In this document: in pieces, positions 1 to 8,660 of the stretch
Layout: each line of letters starts with the position of its first letter
Numbering within the stretch: position 1 is the first letter of the stretch
Source of the DNA: Clostridia bacterium
GTDB taxonomy: Bacteria; Bacillota; Clostridia; Oscillospirales; CAG-272
Length of the DNA: 64,000 nt
Assembly: GCA_017472695.1 (NCBI GenBank)
Contig: JAFUOQ010000016.1
Span: 89,944-153,943 of the forward strand
Direction: 5' to 3'
Notes under the pieces: model-generated
The model's database searches: none
What the model saw: the letters and a program-made list of their open reading frames with translations, nothing else
What the model was told of the DNA's origin: nothing
Translations under genes and position numbers: made by a program

Positions 1-63
1 ACAGCGCTTTTCTCTTTTATTATATTAATAAATAGGAAGAAAATTCTTCTGAATGAAAAAGAA

Positions 64-92
64 AAAACGCACACTACTTAAGTGTGCGTTTT
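64..92 (-). terminator. Rho-independent terminator of the glycosidase lipoprotein gene
   Basis: An 8-bp perfect stem (CGCACACT / AGTGTGCG) with a 5-nt loop is flanked by A and T runs. It lies just past the stop codon of the leftward gene that ends at 104, so it most likely ends that transcript; its symmetry could let it work on both strands. Confidence 0.7.
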
Positions 93-103
93 ATTGGTTT
101 AAA

Positions 104-3100
104 TTATTTTACAACTACGTATACAGGATTTTCGGAAACTGTAAATGAAACATAGCCATTTGTAATTTGAAGGTTCTTTGATACACCATCAATGTCCTTG
201 TTCTTTGAATCACTTTGAACAAGTGTTGCTTTCTTGCCTTCAACTCTTAATTGGAAGTTTTCAACAACTGTACCATCAGATGTTGGACACCATACAGCGT
301 AACCAACCTCGCCCTCATCATTTGCGAATTGGTAAACCCAAACGTCCTTATTGCCAGAATCAATTTCTTGAACGAAGGTCATATCACCGATTGTGTTGGT
401 AAGTGTGTACATATAGTAGTAGCCGTCTTTAGCTTCCATCTTTTCTTTGATGGTTACAACATTTTTAGTGTTTTCGTTCGTCCAAATTGTTACTTCTTTG
501 TCATTGTCAACTCTATAGTACTTATTTACCTCTTCGGTTGAGCCATCTTCCTTGGTTACAACTGTAGGAACCTCATAGACCTCGAAGACTTGAGTTGTTT
601 CTTTACCTTCTGCGTCATACCAGGTTGCATCATAAATTCTGTAGAATTCATCATTGTCTGTTCTTGCACCAGCCCAGATACCACAGGTACCATATTTACC
701 AATTGCTGTTGTTTCGTTCGTACCAGCAGAAACATCTTCGCACATGTACATTGTTGCCTTATCAACGCCAGTGGATGAAAGCAAAATGTATGCTCGAACT
801 AGCCACATACCTTGAATTTCACGAGCTCTCATAACCTTTTCATATTCTGAAATTGTTCCGTCACCGTTAAGGTCCTTGGTATTATATGCGTGTGCGGATG
901 TCATTGTTTCATAGGATTGGTTAGTATCCCAACCAAACTCTGTTAGCCATACCTCAACATCTGGATAGTACTTATCTCTAAATTGAACAAGATCTGCAAG
1001 TGCATCAACAAGTCCATATTCCTCAGGGCTAACACCAACGCAGATTGCTTGGTCGTTCATGTAGAAGTACTTACCGAAATATGTATGAACATTGAACGCA
1101 TCCATAGCGATGCATCCATCTGTTCTATTGGCTCTCATCCAATATGCCATTGACATAATGTATCTATCCTGAACACCTGCAAGTCCTGCGATAGCAAGCT
1201 TAATGTCAGGATCCGCAGTCTTACCACCAAATGGGTATGAGAAGCTATTAGGATTATAAACGTTTGCAAGAAGTGTTCTTTGATGTCCGTCATATGCGGC
1301 AGATGTAAGAGCTGCTAGCTGATATGCTGTTGCACCAGCTGCGTCTTCACCATTTGGCTCGTTACCAAGCTCAATCCACTCGATATATCCACGACCAGCC
1401 TCTGTGCCAGGAACTGCATCAGAGTGAACTATCATATTTTCAACAAGATATCCCATCTTACTGCTACCATAACGAGCAGCGTATTGGTAAATCAAGTCTG
1501 CGTATGCTGCGTATGTTGATGGCAAGTATTTTTCTTCCCAAGAAGCTATAGTTCCTGAAAGCTTGCCTTCAAATTCATCATAAACTCTTGCTGGGCTAGA
1601 TGCCTCGTTCCATTGTAGACAAGGAATTACAAGGAAGCCTGCCTCGCTATATGTTTTGTATGCCGAGTCAAAGTTACCAACAACTGTGTTTCCAAGGTTG
1701 ACAGCCTTTCCAGGGAATGAGCCTGTTGAGTATGACCAACCAACGTTGTGGTATTCACGAATTACGTATGAGCATGCAAGCTGTTCGATTGAGCAGTTAC
1801 CACTACCGCCCGCAACGAAACCACATTGTCCCATCATTGCGCCGATTGTTGGGCGCTTGTGACTTGAGGTTTCTTTAATTTCCATATCAGCGCTTTCACC
1901 AATTGCATAGCCATAAACGATAACCTCGTTAGGTGATTCACCATCAACGAATTCAACTTGAACATATCTTATTTCCGAGTTGATAGCAAATTCATTAAAT
2001 GAGTATGTTTCAAGGTCTTCTGCCTTAACTACATATTCAATATCCCAATGCTCTGGAGTATTGAAGTTAGCAGCTTCCTTTGAAGCACGAACGATAACGT
2101 CATAAGTTACTTCATTGTAATAAACCAATACTGTATCAACATAATGGATATATTCAAGGTCGATTATAGGAGCCAAGCTTGTGCCATAGCGCTCATCAGT
2201 TTCTTCTTTTGTATAGTTAGGGAAAACTGTTCCTGCTGCATACCAGAATTGTGGAACTCTTGTTGCAGGCAAGTCGTTATAGTCACCTCTTAATGGGTCA
2301 CCAACAATATCCTGCTCGTCAATTATTGCAGTAAGGTCTCTGTTTGTTTCACCAACCATTAAGTGTTGCGGATTTGTGTAATCCAATGGGATTATTTCAA
2401 TGCCACCAGCTCTTACAGAAATTCTTTCACTTTCAGCAAAATCATTTTCTGCCGTTAATGTGAAATAGTATTTGGTATCTGAATCAGCAGTCATATTTGG
2501 AATAACAATTGTTTTGATTTCACCGTCGCCGGTAATCTCATAGTTTTCAAGAACTGTTGCCTTTGCATAGTTCTTGTCTGTGATTGCCTTTGTGCTATAT
2601 CTGATCTCATAGCTATCCGCGTTACCAATCAAGTTAAACTTAAGAGTAATGCTATCATCGCCAAGCTCTGCAATACGCAAATATTTAACTATAGGTGCAG
2701 ATTTGTATACAATATTGCTCACATTACCTGTGCTTGTATCGGTATCTGTGCTACCAGAGCCTGTGTTTGTATCGGTATTGTCGCTACCATCACCTGTGCT
2801 CGTGTCGGTGCTGCCACTGCTATCACCAGTCTCTGTATCTGTTTCTGTATCAGAGCCAGATGCATCGTCTGTATTAGTGTCGGATTCATTCTCTTCAACA
2901 GAGCCATCTGCCCAAGTAGCCACGAATGTGGTGTCACCTGTGACTGTATATGGAAATTCAATCTCCTCACCATCAACAGTCCAAGCCTTGAACTCTGTGC
3001 CCTCCTTTGTAGGAGTTGGAAGCTCATCCTCGTCAATTGCATCAGTAGTTTCCCACTCGTATTCAGCAGAATAACCATTTGGCAATGAACCGCCATTAAG

Positions 3101-3238
3101 CTTTAACGTAATGACTACCGTAGTATCGGTTTCCGTGTTAGTATCGGTATCATCTGAACAACCACAGGATGCGATCGTTGGCACAAGCAAGCATACGCAT
3201 ATTGCCAAGATAATAACCGAAAGCCATCTTTTCTTCAT
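104..3238 (-). CDS. Secreted multidomain lipoprotein with a glycoside hydrolase-like (clan GH-A type) domain
   Basis: A 1044-residue surface lipoprotein. Residues 1-24 form a signal peptide and the lipobox IASC places the lipidated cysteine at 25. A Listeria-Bacteroides-type repeat (LNGGSLPNGYSAEYEW...FKAWTVDG) follows at about 40-110, then an Asp/Ser/Thr/Gly linker to about 170 and a fibronectin III-like segment at about 180-285. The central part looks like a (beta/alpha)8 glycosidase: WIELGNEPNG near 624 is the usual acid/base context and VWLTEFGWDTN near 766 the usual nucleophile context. A calcium-loop motif (DLNGDGTISEYE) sits near 790, inside or right after the barrel. The C-terminal 200 residues look beta-rich. 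Clan GH-A is inferred from the two Glu motifs; the family (for example GH39-like) and substrate are not certain. The gene is monocistronic with its own promoter and terminator, and ATG follows GGAGGAAAA. Confidence 0.7.
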   Translation of the reverse strand: MKKRWLSVIILAICVCLLVPTIASCGCSDDTDTNTETDTTVVITLKLNGGSLPNGYSAEYEWETTDAIDEDELPTPTKEGTEFKAWTVDGEEIEFPYTVTGDTTFVATWADGSVEENESDTNTDDASGSDTETDTETGDSSGSTDTSTGDGSDNTDTNTGSGSTDTDTSTGNVSNIVYKSAPIVKYLRIAELGDDSITLKFNLIGNADSYEIRYSTKAITDKNYAKATVLENYEITGDGEIKTIVIPNMTADSDTKYYFTLTAENDFAESERISVRAGGIEIIPLDYTNPQHLMVGETNRDLTAIIDEQDIVGDPLRGDYNDLPATRVPQFWYAAGTVFPNYTKEETDERYGTSLAPIIDLEYIHYVDTVLVYYNEVTYDVIVRASKEAANFNTPEHWDIEYVVKAEDLETYSFNEFAINSEIRYVQVEFVDGESPNEVIVYGYAIGESADMEIKETSSHKRPTIGAMMGQCGFVAGGSGNCSIEQLACSYVIREYHNVGWSYSTGSFPGKAVNLGNTVVGNFDSAYKTYSEAGFLVIPCLQWNEASSPARVYDEFEGKLSGTIASWEEKYLPSTYAAYADLIYQYAARYGSSKMGYLVENMIVHSDAVPGTEAGRGYIEWIELGNEPNGEDAAGATAYQLAALTSAAYDGHQRTLLANVYNPNSFSYPFGGKTADPDIKLAIAGLAGVQDRYIMSMAYWMRANRTDGCIAMDAFNVHTYFGKYFYMNDQAICVGVSPEEYGLVDALADLVQFRDKYYPDVEVWLTEFGWDTNQSYETMTSAHAYNTKDLNGDGTISEYEKVMRAREIQGMWLVRAYILLSSTGVDKATMYMCEDVSAGTNETTAIGKYGTCGIWAGARTDNDEFYRIYDATWYDAEGKETTQVFEVYEVPTVVTKEDGSTEEVNKYYRVDNDKEVTIWTNENTKNVVTIKEKMEAKDGYYYMYTLTNTIGDMTFVQEIDSGNKDVWVYQFANDEGEVGYAVWCPTSDGTVVENFQLRVEGKKATLVQSDSKNKDIDGVSKNLQITNGYVSFTVSENPVYVVVK

Positions 3239-3296
3239 GTTTTTTCCTCCGAAAATTTTGCTACGTAATTAATCTGTAAGATTTTTATACATATAT

Positions 3297-3325
3297 ATAT
3301 TACTACAAAAGTAATTTTTTGTCAA
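3297..3325 (-). promoter_or_regulatory. Sigma-A-type promoter of the glycosidase lipoprotein gene
   Basis: Reading leftward: -35 TTGACA (3320-3325), 17-bp spacer, -10 TAATAT (3297-3302). The gene start is about 60 nt downstream. The rest of the 230-bp gap up to 3468 shows nothing else that I can name. Confidence 0.7.
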
Positions 3326-3468
3326 GCAAGTTTATACTTATTTAACAAAAAAATAATAAAAAATCGAAGGGTTCTGTGCAATTTTATGAATTATGAACAA
3401 ATCAAAGCAAATTTAGGCTTGTCAATTATTCAGGTTTTTGTGCATTTTGCTTATACGTGCCTTTTATG

Positions 3469-4098
3469 TCATTCAGCTTCAGCTGTTTCGCCATCGTTTT
3501 CAGGTGCCACCGGTGTATCCATAGAGGGCTCATTAGGTTCTTGGGGAGGTGGTGGAACAGGTGGTAATGGAGGAGAAAAAAGTGCATCAAAGCAGTCAAT
3601 TATATACCTAGTATCATATCTAACACCTTCTATATGAATTACACGTAAGTTTGCATATTCATAGGTTGAAAGTGCGCGATTTAAGGCATCGTTTGAGTTT
3701 GCGCAAATATAAATCTCTCCATTTTCAATTTTACTTATGATTAAGGTGTGATAGAATTGTCCCTCTGTGTTTTGCAGCTGAATTGCATCGCCAATTTCAG
3801 CCAATGATAAATCAACCTCCCTGCCAAATGGTCCAACACCTGCATTTGAGGTCATAAAATTGTAAAAATACTCAACTCCGGTCCATGAGGCACTACGCCG
3901 ATTAGTTGAAAGATAGTACCAGCCATAAACAGCTGTATAATTCATCGTACAGCTTCCAGCAAGAATGCATTGAGAAACAAAGTTTGTACAATTTCCTCCA
4001 ATGCCCTCAAATGTATAAAACAACGGATTTCTTTGAAGTGCATATTTCTGGGCATACATAACTGCCCTATCCCTCAAATATTCCTTTTCAAGAATCAT
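3469..4098 (-). CDS. Amidase-fold (Amidase_6 / CHAP-like) protein
   Basis: A 209-residue protein matching the putative amidase domain family (PF12671 type) found in spore- and cell-wall-associated proteins of Firmicutes. The probable nucleophile is C37 in GGNCTNFVSQC, the histidine is H117 in FYHTLII, and ICANSND (N134) is the likely third position. The C-terminal 35 residues are a Pro/Glu-rich tail (PPLPPVPPPP). No signal peptide or membrane segment is seen, so cytoplasmic or non-classical export is possible. The start at 4098 is chosen because AAAAGGAGGAGATA lies directly upstream; a longer reading frame to 4137 has no ribosome site. It is divergent from the phosphate transporter gene. Substrate is unknown. 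Confidence 0.75.
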   Translation of the reverse strand: MILEKEYLRDRAVMYAQKYALQRNPLFYTFEGIGGNCTNFVSQCILAGSCTMNYTAVYGWYYLSTNRRSASWTGVEYFYNFMTSNAGVGPFGREVDLSLAEIGDAIQLQNTEGQFYHTLIISKIENGEIYICANSNDALNRALSTYEYANLRVIHIEGVRYDTRYIIDCFDALFSPPLPPVPPPPQEPNEPSMDTPVAPENDGETAEAE

Positions 4099-4166
4099 AT
4101 TATCTCCTCCTTTTAAATATATCTTATGTATAAACATAAATTTTGCTATATGTAAAGGAATATATT

Positions 4167-5153
4167 ATGTTTTTTTGGGATAATATCGACACTCCTCTCG
4201 GATTTTTTACATTTTTCTGTGCTATTTTAGTTGTTTTTGTAAACGGTTGGACGGACGCGCCAAGTGCACTTTTTTCCGTTGTCGCCTCTAAAACTCTAAA
4301 GCTTTGGCAGGGCGCAATTCTCTCTGCTATTTTTAATTTTTTAGGAGTATTTTTATGCTCACTCATTGGTGGCAAGGTGGCAGAGAGCATTTTTTCCTTG
4401 GCAAGCCTTCAGACTGAGCTTGAAGGTAGCATTATATGTATTTCTTGTTTTTTATCAGTAATAATTTTTGGAGTAGTCGCTTGGCTTTTTGGAATGCCAT
4501 CGAGTGAAAGCCATGCGCTAATTTCCTCGTTAGCAGGAGCATCCCTTGCTCTCGGTGGGTTTAGAGCTGACCTCATTATCCAAATTTTGAAAATATTATT
4601 ATTTATGGTTTTGTCGTGCGTTCTCTCTTATTTTCTTTCCTTTGGTATTGCCAAGCTTTTCTTAAAAAGAAAATTGCCTTTTAAGGGCTTGCTAATTTTC
4701 GGATGCGCCTCTCTCTCGTTTATGCACGGTGGTCAAGACGGGCAAAAGTTTATTGCTATTATGATGTTTCTCCTCGGCGTAAGTCAAAAGGAGGAGCTTA
4801 AAATACCATTTGTCCTAGTAGCGCTTGTATCTATAGTAATGAGCCTATCCACCCTACTTGGTGGTAAAAAAATCATAAATTCTCTGTCAAAATCGGTTGA
4901 AAATCTCGACACTCCCCTTGCTTTTTCTTCCGATTTAGGCTCTTTTGTAGCTCTTGGCATTTGTTCTGTTTTGGGTATGCCTGTCAGCACGGGAAACATT
5001 AAAAGCTTATCAATTGTAGGTGCCGGTGCATCTCAAAAAAAGCAAATAAACAAAAAAATAATAACGGAAATATTACTTACCTCCGTTATTACTTTTCCTA
5101 TTTGCTTTTTGCTCGGTTTTTTTATTTGCAAGACGCTTTTCTTTGTTATTTAA
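4167..5153 (+). CDS. Inorganic phosphate transporter, PiT (PHO4) family
   Basis: A 328-residue integral membrane protein with about eight to ten hydrophobic segments. The two inverted halves of the PiT family are visible: FVNGWTDAPSALFSVVASK near the N terminus corresponds to the first signature (normally GxNDxxN), and FMHGGQDGQKFIAIMMFLL near residue 200 to the second. It should import phosphate, or a metal-phosphate complex, with a coupling ion; Asp in both signatures is kept. ATG at 4167 is preferred over a TTG at 4143 because GTAAAGGAA is placed correctly for the later codon. No PhoU-like DUF47 gene, a frequent partner, is next to it. Its 3' end overlaps the convergent pseudouridine synthase gene by 8 bp. 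Confidence 0.85.
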   Translation: MFFWDNIDTPLGFFTFFCAILVVFVNGWTDAPSALFSVVASKTLKLWQGAILSAIFNFLGVFLCSLIGGKVAESIFSLASLQTELEGSIICISCFLSVIIFGVVAWLFGMPSSESHALISSLAGASLALGGFRADLIIQILKILLFMVLSCVLSYFLSFGIAKLFLKRKLPFKGLLIFGCASLSFMHGGQDGQKFIAIMMFLLGVSQKEELKIPFVLVALVSIVMSLSTLLGGKKIINSLSKSVENLDTPLAFSSDLGSFVALGICSVLGMPVSTGNIKSLSIVGAGASQKKQINKKIITEILLTSVITFPICFLLGFFICKTLFFVI

Positions 5154-5778
5154 AAAGCTCCCATATTTCGCCCTTTGGTTCTGACTCAAACGACATTTTC
5201 TTATTTGTTTTTGGATGATTAAATTCTATTTTAAAGGAATGAAGAGCGATTTTATCATTATCCTTTGCTCCGTATTTGCCATCGCCATACAATGTATGTC
5301 CTCGTGAGGCAAGTTGAACTCTAATTTGATGAGTTCTGCCCGTGTGCAATAGAATTTCCAGCTTGGTCAAGCACTTTCCTTCAGCCTTACAGCTACCAAC
5401 ATTCCAAAATTCAAGCCTTGCTTCCTTTGCTCCCTTGCGCTTTGTATCAACCACAAACGATTTATTATTTATCTTATCGTGGTATAGTATGTCAACAAGC
5501 TCTCCACTACCCTCACAATCGCCATGGCATATGCACTTATATCTTTTGACAAATTTTCTATTTACAATTTGTTCAGAGAGCTTACCTGCGCTTTGAATAT
5601 TTTTTGCATAAACCATCACACCCGTCGTTTGAATATCAAGCCTATGAACGCAAAAAACATCGCACCCCGTGTGCGTTTTTAAAGCTGAAACCATATTTTC
5701 TCCACTGCTTTCTTGTGAGGAGAAGCCATATGGCTTTTCGCAAACTATTATGTCATTATCTTCATAATAAATTACCAT
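5146..5778 (-). CDS. RNA pseudouridine synthase, RluA family
   Basis: A 210-residue enzyme that would isomerise uridine in rRNA or tRNA. The catalytic aspartate is D48 in CVHRLDIQTTGVMVYAK, the RluA signature; LHTGRTHQIRVQLASRGHTLYGDGKYG near residue 165 is the second family block. It lacks the N-terminal S4 RNA-binding domain found in RluC/RluD, so it resembles the short RluA-type members. ATG at 5778 is chosen because AAAAGGAGGAAGAAT lies just upstream; the frame stays open to 5835, but that stretch holds the promoter. The target uridine cannot be read from sequence. Confidence 0.88.
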   Translation of the reverse strand: MVIYYEDNDIIVCEKPYGFSSQESSGENMVSALKTHTGCDVFCVHRLDIQTTGVMVYAKNIQSAGKLSEQIVNRKFVKRYKCICHGDCEGSGELVDILYHDKINNKSFVVDTKRKGAKEARLEFWNVGSCKAEGKCLTKLEILLHTGRTHQIRVQLASRGHTLYGDGKYGAKDNDKIALHSFKIEFNHPKTNKKMSFESEPKGEIWELFK

Positions 5779-5806
5779 ATTCTTCCTCCTTTTATCAGTT
5801 GCTTTT

Positions 5807-5835
5807 ATTGTAACATAAAGGGGCTGAATACTCAA
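5807..5835 (-). promoter_or_regulatory. Promoter of the pseudouridine synthase gene, inside the gpmI terminator
   Basis: Reading leftward: -35 TTGAGT (5830-5835), 17-bp spacer, -10 TACAAT (5807-5812). The -35 lies in the loop and stem of the hairpin at 5817-5843, so terminator and promoter share the same bases. Confidence 0.5.
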
Positions 5836-5843
5836 CCCCTTTT
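5817..5843 (-). terminator. Terminator-like hairpin after gpmI
   Basis: AAAGGGG pairs with CCCCTTT around an inner TGA/TCA pairing. It starts 8 bp past the gpmI stop codon. The downstream T run on the leftward transcript is short (TTTATGTT), so termination may be partial and the next gene may also be reached by read-through. Confidence 0.5.
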
Positions 5844-5850
5844 AAATATT

Positions 5851-7503
5851 TTATTTTACTTCAACTATTGAAGCATCCCACATTTTAGGTGCTTCATAGC
5901 CGAGGAAGTTGACACAGGTTGCAGCTACGTTTGAAAGACCAAACTCACCATTGTCAGCCTTAACTGTGTACTTATCGCTATAATAGTTATCATAAATGAT
6001 AAATGGAACAGGGTTCAAGGTGTGGCTTGTTTTTGCCTTGTATGAGCCGTCCTTGTTTTGCTTTGGTGCGCCCTTCTTATCAAGCTCGTACATTTCGTCG
6101 GCATTACCATGGTCAGCAGTAATCAATGCAACACCCTTTAGCTTATCAACAACATCAAGGATTCTCTTGAGCTGTAGGTCAAGTGCCTCCATTGAGCAAC
6201 GAGTTGCCAAAATGTTTCCTGTATGACCAACCATGTCGCCGTTTGGGAAGTTAACGCGAAGTGTTGCGTACTTTCCACTTTCCAGACAAGCAATTAGCTT
6301 ATCTGTGATTTCTGCGCATTTCATCCAAGGTCTTTGTTCGAATGGAACAACATCAGAAGGAACCTCAATGTATGTTTCAAGCTCATCGCTGAACTTACCG
6401 CTCTTATTTCCGTTCCAGAAATATGTTACGTGACCATATTTTTGTGTTTCAGAGATTGCAAGCTGTGAAATTCCACTATCTGCTAGGTATTCACCCATGG
6501 TGTTTGTAATTTCCGGTGGGTTTACTAGGTAATTTGATGGAATGTGAAGGTCGCCATCATACTCAAGCATACCTGCATATACTACATTTGGATAACGAAC
6601 TCTATCGAATTTTGTAAATTCCTTATCGTCAAATGCCTTTGAAATTTCAATAGCGCGGTCGCCTCTGAAGTTATAAAAGATTACGCTATCGCCATCGTTG
6701 ATAGTGCCAACAGGCTCGCCATCCTTTGCAATAACAAATGGTGGGAGGTCTTGGTCAATAACCTTGTATTCCTCTCTGTATGTTTCAACTGCTTTTTTTG
6801 CACAGCAGAATTGTCTGCCCTCACCCAAAACGTGAGTCTTCCAGCCGAGCTCAACCATTTGCCAGTTAGCCTCGTATCTGTCCATTGTGATAACCATTCT
6901 ACCACCGCCAGATGCAATCATAATATCAAAATCATCTGAACGGAGTGTGTCAAGATACTCCTCAAATGGAACGATATAATCAAGAGCACTTGTCTCGCCT
7001 ACATCGCGTCCGTCAATAAGAATGTGAAGTCTAACTCTCTTAACCTTTTCCTCTTTAGCTCTATTAATCATAGCCTTTAGGTGGTCAATGTGAGAGTGAA
7101 CGTTACCATCAGAGAAAAGACCAATAAAATGAAGTGTACCATTGTTCTTTTCTACGTTTGCAACGATATTTTGCCAAGTGTTTGATGCGAACATCTTGCC
7201 GTTAGCAATAGATTCGGAAACCAGCTTTGCGCCTTGTGCAAAAACTTGACCAGAGCCGAGTGCGTTGTGACCAACCTCGGAGTTACCCATATCGTCATCT
7301 GTTGGAAGACCAACTGCTGTACCATGAGCCTTCAATTTTACGCAAGGATACTTTGACATAATCATATCAAGTGTAGGTGTATATGCCTGACTTACTGCGT
7401 TTGCAACAGTATCCGGTGCGATACCAACACCATCCATAACGATGGTTAGAACAGGACCCTCAACACCAATAGGATTTTGTAGCTTATTAAGGATTTTTGC
7501 CAT
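5851..7503 (-). CDS. gpmI: 2,3-bisphosphoglycerate-independent phosphoglycerate mutase
   Basis: A 550-residue cytoplasmic glycolytic enzyme interconverting 3- and 2-phosphoglycerate through a phosphoserine. The metal-binding IVMDGVGI block is near residue 22, the catalytic serine is S75 in DDDMGNSEVGHNALG, and HILIDGRDVGETSALDY and ITADHGNADEM are the later metal and substrate blocks. It is about 40 residues longer than the usual 510, partly through short insertions near the C terminus. An AAAGGAGATATAA ribosome site precedes the ATG. It is monocistronic, with an AT-rich promoter shared back-to-back with the DUF436 gene. Confidence 0.95.
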   Translation of the reverse strand: MAKILNKLQNPIGVEGPVLTIVMDGVGIAPDTVANAVSQAYTPTLDMIMSKYPCVKLKAHGTAVGLPTDDDMGNSEVGHNALGSGQVFAQGAKLVSESIANGKMFASNTWQNIVANVEKNNGTLHFIGLFSDGNVHSHIDHLKAMINRAKEEKVKRVRLHILIDGRDVGETSALDYIVPFEEYLDTLRSDDFDIMIASGGGRMVITMDRYEANWQMVELGWKTHVLGEGRQFCCAKKAVETYREEYKVIDQDLPPFVIAKDGEPVGTINDGDSVIFYNFRGDRAIEISKAFDDKEFTKFDRVRYPNVVYAGMLEYDGDLHIPSNYLVNPPEITNTMGEYLADSGISQLAISETQKYGHVTYFWNGNKSGKFSDELETYIEVPSDVVPFEQRPWMKCAEITDKLIACLESGKYATLRVNFPNGDMVGHTGNILATRCSMEALDLQLKRILDVVDKLKGVALITADHGNADEMYELDKKGAPKQNKDGSYKAKTSHTLNPVPFIIYDNYYSDKYTVKADNGEFGLSNVAATCVNFLGYEAPKMWDASIVEVK

Positions 7504-7532
7504 TTTTATATCTCCTTTAAAATTTTATCGTA

Positions 7533-7548
7533 TATAGTATATACTATA
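7533..7548. promoter_or_regulatory. 16-bp AT palindrome in the gpmI leader/promoter
   Basis: TATAGTATATACTATA is a perfect palindrome. For the leftward gpmI transcript a TATATA -10 lies over it, with a weak TTGTTC -35 17 bp upstream. It may be only promoter sequence, or an operator. Confidence 0.35.
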
Positions 7549-7581
7549 AATATGAACAATTCTTGAACGAAAACAAAATAG

Positions 7582-7610
7582 TTGACAATTTTATTTATAA
7601 ATGGTAAAAT
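7582..7610 (+). promoter_or_regulatory. Promoter of the DUF436 gene
   Basis: -35 TTGACA (7582-7587), 17-bp spacer, -10 TAAAAT (7605-7610); the start codon is 37 nt downstream of the -10. Confidence 0.7.
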
Positions 7611-7646
7611 TGTTCCAAGATATTTTAATTACTATTTGGAGGAGCT

Positions 7647-8189
7647 ATGGATATAAGAGAACAATGCACACAAGCTATAAAGGAGCTTTGCGATGTGGCA
7701 AAGCTAAAGGCAGGTGATATTTTAGTTATCGGCTGTTCAACAAGTGAGGTTTTGGGTGATAAAATAGGCACAAACGGCAGTGAGGATATAGCAGAGCAAA
7801 TTTATGATGCCATTACCTATGTTTTGGTACAAAAAAGGATATATCCTGCATTCCAATGCTGTGAGCATTTGAACCGTGCAATAGTTATAGAAAGAGAATG
7901 TATGCCATCATACTGCGAGGAGGTAAATGTAGTTCCTCAAAGAAACGCAGGTGGCTCACTAGCGACATATGCTTACAATTGCTTTAGCGACCCTGTTGTT
8001 GTCGAGGAAATCAAGGCAGATGCAGGAATTGATATCGGTTCTACCTTGATTGGTATGCATCTAAAAAAAGTTGCAGTTCCTGTACGTCTTTCAATTTCAA
8101 AAATAGGCGAGGCTAATATTGTTTGTGCTCGCACACGCCCAAAATTCATTGGTGGAGTGCGTGCAAAATATAATGAAAATTTATTTTAA
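7647..8189 (+). CDS. DUF436 / TIGR01440 family protein (YwlG-like)
   Basis: A 180-residue soluble protein of the conserved DUF436 family (Bacillus subtilis YwlG). Matching blocks are DILVIGCSTSEVLGDKIGTNGSEDIA near residue 27, FQCCEHLNRAIVIERE near 70 and DIGSTLIGMHLKKVAVPVR near 130. The length equals the family norm. The reaction is not established. Its own promoter lies at 7582-7610 and GGAGGAGC precedes the ATG. It is followed by the structured intergenic segment. Confidence 0.88.
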   Translation: MDIREQCTQAIKELCDVAKLKAGDILVIGCSTSEVLGDKIGTNGSEDIAEQIYDAITYVLVQKRIYPAFQCCEHLNRAIVIERECMPSYCEEVNVVPQRNAGGSLATYAYNCFSDPVVVEEIKADAGIDIGSTLIGMHLKKVAVPVRLSISKIGEANIVCARTRPKFIGGVRAKYNENLF

Positions 8190-8235
8190 CTCGTAAAAAA
8201 CTCTACCCAGTGTCTGTTTTATTACTGACAAGCAT

Positions 8236-8459
8236 AAAAATCCCTGTGCCAACGGGGGGATGTTCTGTTCTTAGCGGAGAATTTGAAAACACCGTTAAGT
8301 ACGAGCATCGCATTTGTCCAAACGAATGCAGTATGGGCTAAGCCCAAACCCATATACGTGAACCCCCAAAGCTCATTTCATTTGCTTCGGGGAACCCCTA
8401 CACAAGCAGAAAAGAGCAAACACGCAAGGCGAAAAAACCTTATGTGTCTGCTCTTTTTT
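8236..8459 (+). ncRNA. Candidate structured small RNA (6S-like possibility) with its own terminator
   Basis: Between convergent genes, this stretch has nested pairings: GGGG-AT-GTTC near 8256 with GAAC-CCCC near 8365, TTAGCGG with CCGTTAA, GCATTTGT with ACGAATGC (loop CCAA), GTATGGG with CCCATATAC, and a last stem GAGCA-ACAC-AAGG / CCTT-GTGT-TGCTC at 8414-8453 followed by TTTTTT. A short ORF crosses it but has no ribosome site. The first 14 bases (AAAAATCCCTGTGC) are also complementary to 8663-8676. A 6S RNA is possible by size and layout, but I cannot confirm the family. Confidence 0.4.
8412..8459 (+). terminator. Terminator hairpin of the candidate small RNA
   Basis: An interrupted stem (GAGCA, ACAC, AAGG with CCTT, GTGT, TGCTC) is followed by six T. 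It would also end read-through from the DUF436 gene. Confidence 0.6.
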
Positions 8460-8479
8460 CTGTTGGTTTTAGTTTAGAG

Positions 8480-8660
8480 TTATGAGGCTCGCTTTCGCTC
8501 ACCGTTATGAGCTTGCACAGCAAGCGTTATGATATGATTGCCCATCTAACCTATAACTTGGCGAAGCCAACCATAACTATGCGAAGCATATCATAACTCA
8601 TAACTTGCCACAAGGGCAATCATAACTTAGCGTGAATACTCCGTTAAGAGTATCACGCTA
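8480..8660. repeat. Tandem short-hairpin repeat separated by TCATAAC / GTTATGA
   Basis: At least five short stems with 3-5-nt loops follow one another: GCTTG-CAAGC (8511-8525), TTGGC-gaa-GCCAA (8558-8570), TATGC-gaa-GCATA (8578-8590), TTGCC-GGCAA (8605-8619), and TAGCGTGA-TACTC / GAGTA-TCACGCTA (8628-8660). Between them the motif CATAAC or its complement GTTATG recurs. GTTATGAT...GATTGCCC near 8526-8543 also pairs with GGGCAATCATAAC at 8614-8626. The layout looks like a mobile or amplified intergenic repeat of uncultured Clostridia rather than a gene. Confidence 0.6.

Noticed and set aside
2649..3074. A 141-codon Ser/Val-rich plus-strand frame opposite the lipoprotein linker
   Set aside because: It is the complement of the repetitive Asp/Thr linker and has no ribosome site.
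3386..3637. An 83-codon plus-strand frame at the end of the amidase gene
   Set aside because: Most of it is antisense to the Pro-rich tail of the amidase-fold protein; nothing supports translation.
8268..8283. The 16-mer TTCTTAGCGGAGAATT also occurs, inverted, at 46333-46348
   Set aside because: One exact 16-base match is about what chance gives in a 64-kb AT-rich window, and the flanks do not match.
8283..8477. A 64-codon plus-strand reading frame in the structured gap
   Set aside because: No ribosome site, no recognisable protein features, and it crosses paired stems and a terminator of the candidate small RNA.
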